Source: JADJOM01 sp963817435 (lineage in GTDB: Bacteria; Gemmatimonadota; Gemmatimonadetes; Gemmatimonadales; GWC2-71-9). Taken from it: 64,000 nt of DNA. Positions 52,241 to 61,200 of this stretch are shown piece by piece (within the stretch, counting starts at the first letter, position 1; each line of letters starts with the position of its first letter). Location of the stretch: contig CAWFNY010000003.1 in assembly GCA_963817435.1 (NCBI GenBank), forward strand, positions 496,001 through 560,000. The letters are read 5' to 3'. Under the pieces are notes generated by a model. It was not told the DNA's origin. It did no database searches and saw only the letters and a list, made by a program, of their open reading frames with translations. The position numbers and the translations under genes were made by a program.

Positions 52241-52261
52241 GGGCCGCGATTCATCGCGGCC
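52237..52261. repeat. REP-like hairpin between convergent genes
   Basis: GGCCGCGAT (52242-52250) pairs with ATCGCGGCC (52253-52261). The copy starts GTAGGGGCCGCGATT, whose TAG is the stop codon of the oxidase gene. The same 15 bases recur at 57138-57152. Position between convergent genes suggests a terminator. Confidence 0.6.
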
Positions 52262-52266
52262 TCCCA

Positions 52267-54186
52267 CTAATCTGCGGGCCTCCACAAGAACCGCCGCGGA
52301 TCCGCCGCGACCGCCGCACGGATCGCGGCCCAGAGCCGGGCCCGTTCCGGCCGTCCGAGATCCCGGGCCCGCATCGCGGTACGGAGCGCGAGCGCGAAGG
52401 ACACGCCGAGGTTGCAGGCGGCGATCGCCAGGATGCCCGCTCCACCCCACGCCACATCTCCCCAGTGAAATGCGGGTGTCCCGTAGAGCGAGGCCGCCGC
52501 GAGCGTCAGCGAGGCGGCCTGCAGCGTGACGTGCCGGACTTCGATCGGTATCCCGACGAACTTGGCGAACAGCACCGGCACGAACCCCAGCAGGAGCCCG
52601 AGGGCCAGATATCCGACGATGCCGCTGAGGTGCTGCGCGGCGAGCCGCCCGATGCGTGCCGCGGTGGCGGCGCCGACCGCATCGCGGAGCCCGCGATGCG
52701 TCGCGAGCGCTTCCGGCAGGCCGCGATACGCGCTCCAGTTCGCGGCGAAGCCGGCGGCGAGACTCGAGAGCCAGAGAAAGACGCCGGTCAGAATCGCGAA
52801 GGGGATCGTGAACGAAAACAGCGGGTGGACGGAGTGCACCGAGTGCAGCGCGACATCGGCGGGCAGCGGCGGAACCCCGCCGATCCAGCGGAACAGCACC
52901 ACGATCAGCACCGAGGCGGGGATGGCGGCGAAGACGTTGCCGATGGTCGCCGCCACCTGCGAGCGGGTGATCGCGGCGACGAGGTCCACCTGGCGGTCGA
53001 GATCCGTCTGACCGTCGAGTGCCGACGCGAGGGCGGCGCCGGTCATCGCCGGCTGCTTCGAGGCCAGGGTGAAGTGGGCGAACTGCATCGCGATAAAGCT
53101 CGCGCTGTAGTTGAGCGCCGAACTCAGGCCCGAGACCACGGGGGCCAGCGGTGCTGCCGCGACGGCGTACTTGATGAGGGCGGTGAATGCCGTGAGCACG
53201 CCACCGCCCGCGGCGGAGCGGCCGGTCGCGTCCCACTCGTGGGCATCCCTCGCGAGGTAATGCTCCCCGGTTTCCGCGGTGTGCTCAGTCACCTTGAGCG
53301 CGAGCCGCTTGAGCGTGTTGCGGGCGAGCGAGCGGATGCCACGCTGGCGGTAGCTGCCGCGCACGATTTCGCTGGCCAGTACGCTTCCGTCACTGGCGCC
53401 GGTGAGCGTGAGCACCAGGTCGTCGAGCCGGACGAAGAGCGCGTCGAGCAATTCGAGCCGGTAGAGGACGTCGGTGGAGACGCCCCGCTCCTCGAGGCGG
53501 CGATGCGCGGTGGCGAGTGCCGCGTCGCAGGCCGTGCGCACCTCGGCCAGCCGTGTGGTGCCGGCCGGATCGGCTGGCTGGCTCACCCGGGCGTCGACCG
53601 CGCCCGGTAGCTGCAGGAAGGGCGAGGCGCCGTCGCGCTCCTCCCCGCTCAGCTCGAGGAGGCCGCGGGTGGTGCCCAGTGAGGCGGCACGGACGGCGAT
53701 CAGTCGCGCGGCATCGGCGAGCGCCGAGTCAGGGAGGGCCAGCAGCGAACGCCACGGCGCCAGCGCACCCTCCGGCAGCGCCTCCACCCAGGCGGCGTCC
53801 GCCTGTTCGAGCGGCAGATGCGAGATCATGACCGCGAGATCGTTACTGGCCTCGAGATGGGGGACCAGCCGGTCGGTGATCCGCTCCAGCGACTCCTTGA
53901 TCAGGGTGCCGTGGGTGGGCAGGCCGGTCTCGGCGAGCATGCGCACCGCCGAGGGGTGGCACCAGACCTCGTGCAGCTTGTGGCGGATCCGGTCGGCTCG
54001 CGGATGCGCGTCGAGCATCTCGGCCAGCCGCGTGAGCCGACGGGTCCGCGGGATTTCCAGGCCGGTCGTGACCGGCGTCGCGTCGATCAGCCAGCGGAGC
54101 AGCTCCTCGAGCGTGCGGGTGCCGGGGTCGGCCAGCAGCTGATCGAGCAGCCGCGTCGCGGCGAGGTTCGGTGGATCGGAGATCAT
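52267..54186 (-). CDS. Gcr-type site-specific recombinase family membrane protein (PF10136-like)
   Basis: A 639-residue protein. The N-terminal half is soluble and helical (LLDQLLADPGTRTLEELLRWLIDA, YRLELLDALFVRLDDLVLTLTG). The C-terminal half has several membrane segments and the family motif LNYSASFIAMQFAHFTLASKQPAMTGAALAS, then RSQVAATIGNVFAAIPASVLIVVLF. This matches the SpecificRecomb (Gcr) family, named for a neisserial gene said to affect pilin recombination. No tyrosine or serine recombinase motif is visible, so recombinase activity is doubtful. ATG 54186 fits best; 54198 is an alternative. Confidence 0.8.
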   Translation of the reverse strand: MISDPPNLAATRLLDQLLADPGTRTLEELLRWLIDATPVTTGLEIPRTRRLTRLAEMLDAHPRADRIRHKLHEVWCHPSAVRMLAETGLPTHGTLIKESLERITDRLVPHLEASNDLAVMISHLPLEQADAAWVEALPEGALAPWRSLLALPDSALADAARLIAVRAASLGTTRGLLELSGEERDGASPFLQLPGAVDARVSQPADPAGTTRLAEVRTACDAALATAHRRLEERGVSTDVLYRLELLDALFVRLDDLVLTLTGASDGSVLASEIVRGSYRQRGIRSLARNTLKRLALKVTEHTAETGEHYLARDAHEWDATGRSAAGGGVLTAFTALIKYAVAAAPLAPVVSGLSSALNYSASFIAMQFAHFTLASKQPAMTGAALASALDGQTDLDRQVDLVAAITRSQVAATIGNVFAAIPASVLIVVLFRWIGGVPPLPADVALHSVHSVHPLFSFTIPFAILTGVFLWLSSLAAGFAANWSAYRGLPEALATHRGLRDAVGAATAARIGRLAAQHLSGIVGYLALGLLLGFVPVLFAKFVGIPIEVRHVTLQAASLTLAAASLYGTPAFHWGDVAWGGAGILAIAACNLGVSFALALRTAMRARDLGRPERARLWAAIRAAVAADPRRFLWRPAD

Positions 54187-54320
54187 GAAAGGCAACATAG
54201 GCCGCCGGCGCCCGCGGTGTAAGCGTCTCTCACAACGGCTTAACCCGCGATTCAAGCCCCGGATGGTATCCTGGTCCCATCGGGCGAGATCCGCGCCATT
54301 CGCTCGAAAGGAGGCTGGCC

Positions 54321-54722
54321 ATGTTCACCTTTCAGCGTCTCCGTTGGCATCATCGCAGTATTGCCGCGCTACTGCTTCTCCTCTGGTTGCCGGCCTGCAG
54401 CAGCTGGGAGGTTCCGGGTGTCGCCCCGGCCACCTACATCGAACAGCAACATCCTGACCGAGTCAGGGTGAGCACCGACACGAGCCGGGTCCAGCTTGAT
54501 CATCCGTGGGTGCGTGCGGATACCATCATGGGGACGCGCTGGATCGCCTCGCATGCGGGACTCATGCGGATGGATACGGTGCAGGTGGCGGTACCGCAGG
54601 TGAGCCGCCTGGAAGTTCCCAAGAGTGCCACCGGGAACACACTGATGCTCGTCGGCGGCATTCTCCTCGTCCTGGCGATTGCCGGTGCAATCGCGCTGTC
54701 GAACGCGATGAACTGGGACTAG
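54321..54722 (+). CDS. Small lipoprotein with C-terminal membrane helix
   Basis: A 133-residue protein with a strong AAAGGAGG ribosome-binding site. The signal (ALLLLLWLPAC) ends in lipobox LPAC (Cys26). The middle (THPWVRADTIMGTRW-like, with VPQVSRLEVPK) is probably beta-rich. The C-terminal LMLVGGILLVLAIAGAIAL is a membrane helix. Double anchoring by lipid and helix is unusual. Function unknown. Confidence 0.65.
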   Translation: MFTFQRLRWHHRSIAALLLLLWLPACSSWEVPGVAPATYIEQQHPDRVRVSTDTSRVQLDHPWVRADTIMGTRWIASHAGLMRMDTVQVAVPQVSRLEVPKSATGNTLMLVGGILLVLAIAGAIALSNAMNWD

Positions 54723-54782
54723 CCGTGACCCGACGGCCTGGAGGTGTTGCCCGCCGCTGAGGCGGCGGGCGGTGTCTCCGGG

Positions 54783-57042
54783 CTAGCGCCCGCCGGGAGG
54801 CAGGTTCTTCACCAGGAAGTTGGTGAGCTGGGTAAACAGGTGCAGTGTGGTGCCCTCGCCCTCGAAGATGCCATGCGAGCGATTGGGGTAGGTCATGAGC
54901 TTGAACTGCTTGTTCGCGGCGACCAGCGCGTTGATGAGTCGTTCGGTGCCCTGGTAGTGCACATTGTCGTCCCCCGAACCGTGCACCACGAGCAGATTGC
55001 CGCGCAGCCGGTCGGCGTAGGTGAGCGGTGAGCTCGCCTCATAATCCGCTTCATTCTGCTGCGGGAGTCCCATGTAGCGCTCCTGGTAGATCGTGTCGTA
55101 CAGATGCACGTCCGGCACCGGTGCGACCGACATCCCGGTCTTGTAGACCTCGGGATAGCGGAACATGAGATTCAGCGTCATCGAGCCGCCTCCGCTCCAG
55201 CCCCAGACCGCGAAGCGGGTCGAGTCCACCCACGGCCAGCGGCCGATGGTGCGTGCCGCCCCGGCCTGATCCTCACTCGCGTACACCCCGATCTTCCGGT
55301 AGATCGACTTGCGCCAGGCGCGGCCCCGGAGCGAGGGCGTGCCGCGGTTGTCCATCGTGATGACGGCATAGCCCATCTCCGTCAGCATCAGGTGCCAGGC
55401 GTCGTTGGCATACCAGCTGTCCACGGCGGTCTGTGCCGCCGGCTCGCCGTACACGCTGAAGAGTACCGGGTACTTCTTCGTCGAATCGAAGTCGGCGGGA
55501 TACATAGCCACGCCGTCGAGCCAGACGCCGTTTCCGGCGTCCACATGGAAGAACCGGGTGGGACCCTTGTTGAGGCGGGCGTAGCGCCGCTTGAGTTCGG
55601 CGTTGTCGGCCAGCGTCCGTATCACCTCGCCGGAGGGGAGGTGCACCAGTTCGGTGACCGGCGGTGTGTTGAAGTTGGAAAAGGTGTGCACCGCGTAGCG
55701 GGCGCCGGGCGCGACGTTGTACCCGTGCGTCCCGAACTGTCCCTTCGGTGCGAGCCGCTCCGCGGCGGCCGAACCATCGAGACGGGTACGGTACAGGTAC
55801 CGCTGGGTCGGGTTCTCCGGTGAGGCGGTGAAATAGAGCCATCCGCCGGTGGTGTCCACCGATACCACATCGGCGATGTCGTAGTCTCCCCGGGTGAGGA
55901 CCTTGCTCTCCTTCCCGTCACGGGACACGGAGTAGGCGTGGCGCCATCCGTCCCGCTCGCTGAACCAGAGCAGCCGCTTCCCGCCATCGAGCCAGGTCCA
56001 GTTGTCCACCACATCCACCCAGGCGCTGTCGCGCTCCACGAAGAGCGGCGTGGTGCGGCCGGTCTTCGCGTCGCCGAGCAGCACGGTGAGTGTGTTCTGC
56101 AGCCGGTTGAGGTGCTGCATCACGATCTGGCTTGAGTTCGCGGCCCACTCCATCCGCGCGAGATAGATGTTGCGCGGGTCGCCGCCCACCGCCATCCAGC
56201 GGGTCGGGCCGCCATCCGCGCTCACCACGCCGATCCGGACTGCCGAATTGGTCTGGCCCGCCTTCGGATACTGCACCGGGATGGTGTAGGAGTAGAGGCT
56301 GTCGGTGTCGTTGATCATCAGGAAATCACGGACCCCGGCAGCATCCAGCTGCCAGTACGCGATCCGGGTCCCGTCGGGGCTCCAGCGGAACCCGTCCCGA
56401 TCGTCGAATTCCTCCTCGTAGACCCAGTCGAAGGTGCCGTTGATGATCGTCCGGGAGCCATCCTTGGTGAGCTGGGTGATCGTCCCGTCCGCCACGCGCT
56501 CGACGTACAGGTTGTGCTCCCGCACATAGGCGACCCGGTCCCCGGTCGGCGAGAACTTGGCGAACATCAGTGTCGACGGCTTCGCGTCGGCGCCGCCCAG
56601 CTTGCTGCAGCCGCCCCGAATCCAGATCGAGGACCCAGTAGTCGCCCCGGGTGTTCTGCCGCCAGACCCGCGCGGTGTTGGTGTAGATCAGCAGCTTCCG
56701 CCCATCGGCGGAAAACCGGAAGTTCGCCATGCGGAGCGGCACCGTGTCGCCGGCGGGAATCAGCTGCTCGCTCCGCACCAGCACGGTCGTGGCGCTGGTG
56801 AGCGGGTCCACGCGCACCAGGTCGGGACCCTTGGCGCCCTCGTGGCGGTCATACGAATAGTAGGCCTGGCCGTCGGGCGTCCATCGGATCGGCGGGACAT
56901 ACTGGCCGCTGAAGAAGTCCGAATTGAAGATCCGGTCGAGGGTGACCTTCGAGGAATCCGTGTCCTGGGTGGAATCCTGCGCGCGCAGCCCGGGCGCCGT
57001 CAGGATGGCGAGGGCCACGAAGAGGACAAAGCGACGGAGCAT
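54783..57042 (-). pseudogene. Dipeptidyl peptidase IV (S9B) family peptidase, apparent frameshift
   Basis: The coding sequence starts at ATG 57042 with signal peptide MLRRFVLFVALAILTAPGLRAQ. The propeller domain runs to VLDLDSGRLQ, where the frame breaks near 56601-56608. It continues in another frame as LGGADAKPSTLMFAKFSPTGDRVAYVREHNLYVE to the stop at 54783. Removing one base restores a roughly 752-residue DPP-IV. Catalytic residues are intact: Ser in WGWSGGGSM, Asp in VHGSGDDNVHY, His in YPNRSHGIF. If the extra base is an error, this is a functional periplasmic peptidase removing X-Pro dipeptides. Confidence 0.85.
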
Positions 57043-57074
57043 GTCAGAGACGCCCGGTAGAGGAGGTAACAACT

Positions 57075-57113
57075 AAACCGCCCGGCTGGACGTGCGTCCA
57101 GACCGGGCGGTTT
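57075..57113 (-). terminator. Strong hairpin downstream of ahcY
   Basis: AAACCGCCCGG (57075-57085) pairs with CCGGGCGGTTT (57103-57113), and CTGGAC/GTCCAG stack inside with a GTGC loop. In ahcY direction the stem ends GGTTTAGTTGTT, weakly U-rich. It lies between the ahcY stop and the start of the peptidase gene on the same strand. Confidence 0.7.
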
Positions 57114-57137
57114 CAGGCCGAGCCGCATGCACCGACT

Positions 57138-57163
57138 GTAGGGGCCGCGATTAAGCGCGGCCC
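57138..57163. repeat. REP-like hairpin, second copy
   Basis: GTAGGGGCCGCGATT as at 52237-52251, with GGGCCGCG (57142-57149) pairing with CGCGGCCC (57156-57163). It lies 10 bases past the ahcY stop. Confidence 0.6.
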
Positions 57164-57173
57164 TCACGGCCGA

Positions 57174-58691
57174 CTAGTACCGGTAGTGATCCGGCTTGTA
57201 CGGCCCCTCGACCGGCACGCCGATGTAGTCGGCCTGCTCCTTCGAGAGCCTGGTCAGCTTGACGCCGAGCTTGTCGAGGTGCAGCCGCGCGACCTTCTCG
57301 TCCAGCTTCTTCGGCAGCACGTAGACCTTCTTCTCGCTGTACTTCGTGCCGGAGACCGTCGGCTTGCCGAGGGCGTTGAGGTGCAGATCGAGCTGCGCCA
57401 GCACCTGGTTGGTGAAGCTCGAGCTCATCACGAAGCTCGGGTGACCCGTCGCGCAGCCGAGGTTGAGCAGTCGTCCCTCGGCGAGGATCAGCACGCTGTG
57501 GCCGTCCGGGAAGACGAACTCGTCGTACTGCGGCTTGATGTTGATCCGCTTGAGCCCCTTCACCTTCTTCAGGCCGGCCATGTCGATCTCGTTGTCGAAG
57601 TGACCGATATTGCCGACGATCGCCTTGTCCTTCATCCGCGCCATGTGCTCGGCGGTGATGATCTGCTTGTTGCCGGTCGCGGTGATGAAGATGTCGGCGG
57701 TCTCCAGCACACTCTCGAGCGTGGTGACCTGGTACCCCTCCATCGCCGCCTGCAGCGCGCAGATCGGATCGATCTCGGTGATGACCACGCGCGCGCCCTG
57801 GCCCTTCAGCGCCTGCGCGCAACCCTTGCCCACGTCGCCGTAGCCGAAGATCACCGCAACCTTGCCGGCGAGCATCACGTCGCTCGCGCGCAGGATGCCG
57901 TCGGTGAGCGAGTGCCGGCAGCCGTACAGGTTGTCGAACTTGCTCTTGGTCACCGAGTCGTTGACGTTGATCGCCGGGAAGAGCAGCGTCCCCGCGTTCA
58001 TCATCTCGTAGAGCCGGTGCACGCCGGTGGTGGTCTCCTCGGAGACGCCCTTGATCCCCGCCGCGGCCCTGGTGAAGCGGCCCGGGTGCTTCTGCTGCTC
58101 CTGGCGCAGCAGCTCGAGGATGACGCCCCACTCCTCGGACTCGCTCGCGGCGTCGAACGCCGGAACCTTGCCCGCCTTCTCGTACTCGGCACCCTTGTGG
58201 ATCAGCAGGGTCGCGTCGCCGCCGTCATCCAGCAGCAGGTTCGGGCCCGAGCCATCCGGCCACATCAGCGCCATGTCGGTGCACCACCAGTATTCCGGCA
58301 GCGTCTCGCCCTTCCAGGCATAGACCGGGATCCCCTGCGGATCCGCCGCCGTCCCGTTCTTGCCGACGACCACCGCGGCCGCGGCATGATCCTGGGTCGA
58401 GAAGATGTTGCAGCTCACCCAACGCACGTCGGCGCCAAGCTCGGCCAGGGTCTCGATCAGCACGGCGGTCTGCACCGTCATATGGAGCGAACCCATGATC
58501 TTCGCGCCGGCGAGCGGGTGCTTCCCGGCGTATTCCTTCCGGATCGCCATCAGGCCCGGCATCTCGTACTCGGCGAGGCGGATCTCGTTGCGGCCGAACT
58601 CGGCGAGGGAGAGATCCTTCACCTTGAACGGCTCGCGGCCGGCCTCACGGGTGGCCTGGAAGGGGTGCATCGTCATCACGCTGGTTGCCAT
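57174..58691 (-). CDS. ahcY: Adenosylhomocysteinase
   Basis: A 505-residue S-adenosylhomocysteine hydrolase. It shows the NAD site GKVAVIFGYGDVGKGCAQALKGQGARVVITEIDPICALQAAMEGY, the substrate blocks ADVRWVSCNIFSTQDHAAAA and FDNLYGCRHSLTDGILRASDVMLAGK, and the C-terminal VEGPYKPDHYRY. It hydrolyses SAH to adenosine and homocysteine in the methyl cycle. GAGGA precedes ATG 58691. It is the third gene of an operon headed by an ArsR/methyltransferase fusion that resembles the SAH-responsive regulator SahR. Confidence 0.97.
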   Translation of the reverse strand: MATSVMTMHPFQATREAGREPFKVKDLSLAEFGRNEIRLAEYEMPGLMAIRKEYAGKHPLAGAKIMGSLHMTVQTAVLIETLAELGADVRWVSCNIFSTQDHAAAAVVVGKNGTAADPQGIPVYAWKGETLPEYWWCTDMALMWPDGSGPNLLLDDGGDATLLIHKGAEYEKAGKVPAFDAASESEEWGVILELLRQEQQKHPGRFTRAAAGIKGVSEETTTGVHRLYEMMNAGTLLFPAINVNDSVTKSKFDNLYGCRHSLTDGILRASDVMLAGKVAVIFGYGDVGKGCAQALKGQGARVVITEIDPICALQAAMEGYQVTTLESVLETADIFITATGNKQIITAEHMARMKDKAIVGNIGHFDNEIDMAGLKKVKGLKRINIKPQYDEFVFPDGHSVLILAEGRLLNLGCATGHPSFVMSSSFTNQVLAQLDLHLNALGKPTVSGTKYSEKKVYVLPKKLDEKVARLHLDKLGVKLTRLSKEQADYIGVPVEGPYKPDHYRY

Positions 58692-58722
58692 CGGTTTGTC
58701 CTCGGTTTGAGATCGTCGTTGG

Positions 58723-58782
58723 GGCGACCGCGAGGGGTCGCCACCCATGATTCCCTGTGGGGGCGACCGTCTCCGGTCGCCC
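58723..58782. repeat. Two GGCGACC-type hairpins between ahcY and the cupin gene
   Basis: GGCGACC (58723-58729) pairs with GGTCGCC (58736-58742). GGGCGACCG (58761-58769) pairs with CGGTCGCCC (58774-58782). Both resemble the element at 26682. They sit within the sahR-cupin-ahcY operon and could tune expression of ahcY relative to the upstream genes. Confidence 0.55.
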
Positions 58783-58787
58783 AATCG

Positions 58788-59150
58788 TCATGCATCCCGG
58801 TGCACCGTCTCCATCGAGAACGCCGGCAGGCACACCGCCACATACTCGGCGCCGCCCGTTTCCGGCGAACTGTACCGGACCCATTCTCCCGGCGCGGTGA
58901 TCACGGCCTGGCCCGTGCGGACCTCAAGCGCGCCGGCCGCATGCTCCACCCGCAGCATGCCGCGCAGCACCACCGTCACCTCTTCGAACTCCGGCCGCTG
59001 CCCCGGCTCCTGCCATCCCGCCGGCGACACCATCCGGGCCACGCTCACGCCCCCATGCCCGGAGCGGACGCGACCCACGTATTCCTCGATCCGCTTGGGC
59101 GGCTCTCCTGCGGCCTGCACCACGGCAGGGGCATCAATCAGTCGCGGCAT
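58788..59150 (-). CDS. Cupin domain protein in the ahcY operon
   Basis: A 120-residue cupin: ARMVSPAGWQEPGQRPEFEEVTVVLRGMLRVEHAAGALEVRTGQAVITAPGEWVRYSSPETGGAEYVAVCLPAF. GGAG precedes ATG 59150, which is 10 bases past the regulator stop. The usual HxH metal motif is weak. A link to the methyl cycle is suggested only by position. Confidence 0.8.
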   Translation of the reverse strand: MPRLIDAPAVVQAAGEPPKRIEEYVGRVRSGHGGVSVARMVSPAGWQEPGQRPEFEEVTVVLRGMLRVEHAAGALEVRTGQAVITAPGEWVRYSSPETGGAEYVAVCLPAFSMETVHRDA

Positions 59151-59160
59151 TCGATTCTCC

Positions 59161-60123
59161 TCAATGACCGGGCGCGCGGATGCCGGTCGCGGTGAACACC
59201 ATCGGTCCCTTGGCGCTCGGCTCCGGCGCGATGGCACCATAGCGGCACCCCGCCAGCCCCGAGTCTTTCATCCACCCGAGCACCTCGGCCTCCCCGAAGC
59301 CCTGCCACTGGTGGCCCATCGTCTGCCGGTACTCGGCACGGTCGTGCGGCATCAGGTCGGTGACCATCAGCCGGCCTCCCGGCTTGAGTGCGCGGGCGGC
59401 TTCCGCCACTGCGCGAGCCGGCTCCGCCAGATAGGGCAGCACCAGCACGAGGAACGCCGCGTCGAGTTCGCCGTCGGTGATCGGGAGATCCTCGAGATCG
59501 CCGCGGCGAATCTCGATATTCGCCACGTTGCCGATTCTGGCCCGCGCCGAGCGCAGCATCGCAGCCGACGCATCCACCGCGATCACCCGGCCGACGAACG
59601 GCGCCAGCGCCTGGGCGAGATGCCCGGTGCCGCAGCCGAGGTCGCCGACGATCCAGTCGCCACCGAGGAGCCCCAGCAGCGGCAGCAACTCGGTGCGCCC
59701 ACCGAACAGCTCGGCGCGGAGCCGATCCCACTGTCCCGCGGAAGAGGCGAAGAACTCCTCCGAACGGGCCCGGCGCCCCGCGAGCACCCCGCGCAGCCGC
59801 TCGGCATCCCGAGCGGCGGCGGGGCTGTCCGCGATCTGATCCCGCACCACCTGCCAGAGCCGGCGTGCTCCGGGATCGAGGTCGCTGCCGGGCATCCGGT
59901 ACAGTCGGCTCGCCCCATCCGCACGGGAGACCACCCAGCCATCGTCGGCCAGCACCTTGAGGTGCCGGCTGGTGGTGGACTGGGGCAGCTGCAGCGCATC
60001 GCAGAGCTCGGACACAGTGAGCTCATGCTTCTCCAGGAGGAGCAGCAGCCGGTTCCGCGTGGTATCCGCCAGGGCCTGCAGGCGGGTGACGATGGTGGCG
60101 CCCAGAATTCCTCCGTAGAGCAT
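59161..60123 (-). CDS. ArsR-family regulator fused to SAM-dependent methyltransferase domain (SahR-like)
   Basis: A 320-residue protein. Residues 10-80 are an ArsR winged helix (LADTTRNRLLLLLEKHELTVSELCDALQLPQSTTSRHLKVLADDGWVVSRADGASRLYRM). Residues about 125-320 form a class I methyltransferase fold (IVGDLGCGTGHLAQALAPFVGRVIAVDASAAML, LKPGGRLMVTDLMPHDRAEY). This architecture beside ahcY matches SahR, a repressor of methyl-cycle genes relieved by S-adenosylhomocysteine. A perfect palindrome lies just upstream. The SahR assignment is from architecture and context. Confidence 0.85.
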   Translation of the reverse strand: MLYGGILGATIVTRLQALADTTRNRLLLLLEKHELTVSELCDALQLPQSTTSRHLKVLADDGWVVSRADGASRLYRMPGSDLDPGARRLWQVVRDQIADSPAAARDAERLRGVLAGRRARSEEFFASSAGQWDRLRAELFGGRTELLPLLGLLGGDWIVGDLGCGTGHLAQALAPFVGRVIAVDASAAMLRSARARIGNVANIEIRRGDLEDLPITDGELDAAFLVLVLPYLAEPARAVAEAARALKPGGRLMVTDLMPHDRAEYRQTMGHQWQGFGEAEVLGWMKDSGLAGCRYGAIAPEPSAKGPMVFTATGIRAPGH

Positions 60124-60127
60124 CCTG

Positions 60128-60139
60128 TTATCCGGATAA
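60128..60139. promoter_or_regulatory. Candidate SahR operator
   Basis: TTATCCGGATAA is a perfect 12-bp palindrome 5-16 bases upstream of the regulator ATG (minus strand), at the likely transcription start. This position fits autoregulation of the sahR-cupin-ahcY operon. Confidence 0.5.
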
Positions 60140-60185
60140 TCAAATATGAAACCGTGCCGCGGTCAAGCCTCCTGGCGGGGGCGCC

Positions 60186-60191
60186 TAGATT
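60186..60191 (+). promoter_or_regulatory. TAGATT -10 box of a probably leaderless gene
   Basis: TAGATT ends only seven bases before ATG 60199, so transcription should start at or next to the start codon. The same TAGATT sequence precedes galE (48311) and the MBL-rhodanese gene (30372). Confidence 0.45.
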
Positions 60192-60198
60192 TCGGCCC

Positions 60199-61188
60199 AT
60201 GCCGATTCCAGCCCACCACGCCACCGGCGGCGGCTTCCGAAATCCCTGGCCCGGCGCGAACGCCAAGGGGCTGGGTCAGGTCTTCCGGTGGTATCTCGAG
60301 CGGAACACGGTGCGGCGTCCGCCGCCTGATCCGCATCCGTCAGCGTTCGGGGTGCGGGCACCGCGCTTCGGACAGGCGGGCTCCCCCGGAGATCTCGCGG
60401 TGACCTGGCTCGGGCATGCCAGTGCGGTGATCGAGTTTGCGGGGCTCACCCTGCTCACCGATCCGATCTGGAGCGAGTATCCCGCGCCGGTGCCGATTCC
60501 GCGGCTCCGCCGCTGGGTGCGGCCTCCGGTGGCGCTCGAGCAGCTGCCGGCCATCGATCTCGTGCTGATTTCGCACAACCACTACGACCATCTCGATGCG
60601 CCGACCGTGCGGGCGCTCGCGCGCCGATACCCGTCGGTGCAATGGATCACGCCGCTCGGTGTGGGCGGGCTGCTCCGGCAGCTCGGGGCGACGCGGGTGC
60701 GGGAACTCGACTGGTGGGAGGAAATCGATGCGGCGGGTGCGACGATCGGCTGCACCCCCGCGCAGCACTTCAGCGCGCGCGGCGTGCATGACCGGAATCG
60801 CACGCTGTGGAGCGGGTTCAGCGTTCGCAGCGGGGGAAGGGCGATCTACTTCGCGGGCGACACCGGCCTGCACCCCGAGTTTGCCGGGATCGGGCAGCGC
60901 TTCGGTCCGTTCGATGTCGTCCTGCTGCCGGTGGGGGCCTATGAGCCGCGCTGGTTCATGCAGCCGATGCACATGAATCCCGAGGATGCGCTGCTGGCGC
61001 TCGATGCCCTGGCGAGCGGCATCATGGTGCCGATCCACTGGGGCACCTTCAAACTCACCGACGAACCGATGGACGAACCACCTAGGCGGACCAGAGAACG
61101 ATGGACGGCTTCAGGCCGCGCCCCAGGCGGGCTGTGGCTGCTCGAACACGGTGAGACCCGGCTGCTCGGTTCGGCGGCCGGGGGCTGA
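60199..61188 (+). CDS. MBL-fold metallo-hydrolase, NAPE-PLD/UlaG-like
   Basis: A 329-residue cytoplasmic hydrolase. Metal-binding blocks: VTWLGHASAVIEFAGLTLLTDPIWSE, LISHNHYDHLDAPTVRAL (HxHxDH), CTPAQHFSARGVHDRNRTLWSGFSV, IYFAGDTGLHPEF, MVPIHWGTFKL. This pattern is that of the NAPE-phospholipase D-like/UlaG group. The substrate is unknown. Divergent from the SahR-like operon. Confidence 0.88.
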   Translation: MPIPAHHATGGGFRNPWPGANAKGLGQVFRWYLERNTVRRPPPDPHPSAFGVRAPRFGQAGSPGDLAVTWLGHASAVIEFAGLTLLTDPIWSEYPAPVPIPRLRRWVRPPVALEQLPAIDLVLISHNHYDHLDAPTVRALARRYPSVQWITPLGVGGLLRQLGATRVRELDWWEEIDAAGATIGCTPAQHFSARGVHDRNRTLWSGFSVRSGGRAIYFAGDTGLHPEFAGIGQRFGPFDVVLLPVGAYEPRWFMQPMHMNPEDALLALDALASGIMVPIHWGTFKLTDEPMDEPPRRTRERWTASGRAPGGLWLLEHGETRLLGSAAGG

Positions 61189-61200
61189 CACGAAGCCGCG

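Noticed and set aside
58692..58790. SAH riboswitch upstream of ahcY
   Set aside because: The two hairpins here are symmetric GGCGACC/GGTCGCC repeats like others in the window, and ahcY is internal to an operon with a SahR-like regulator. No SAH-riboswitch pseudoknot pattern could be recognised.
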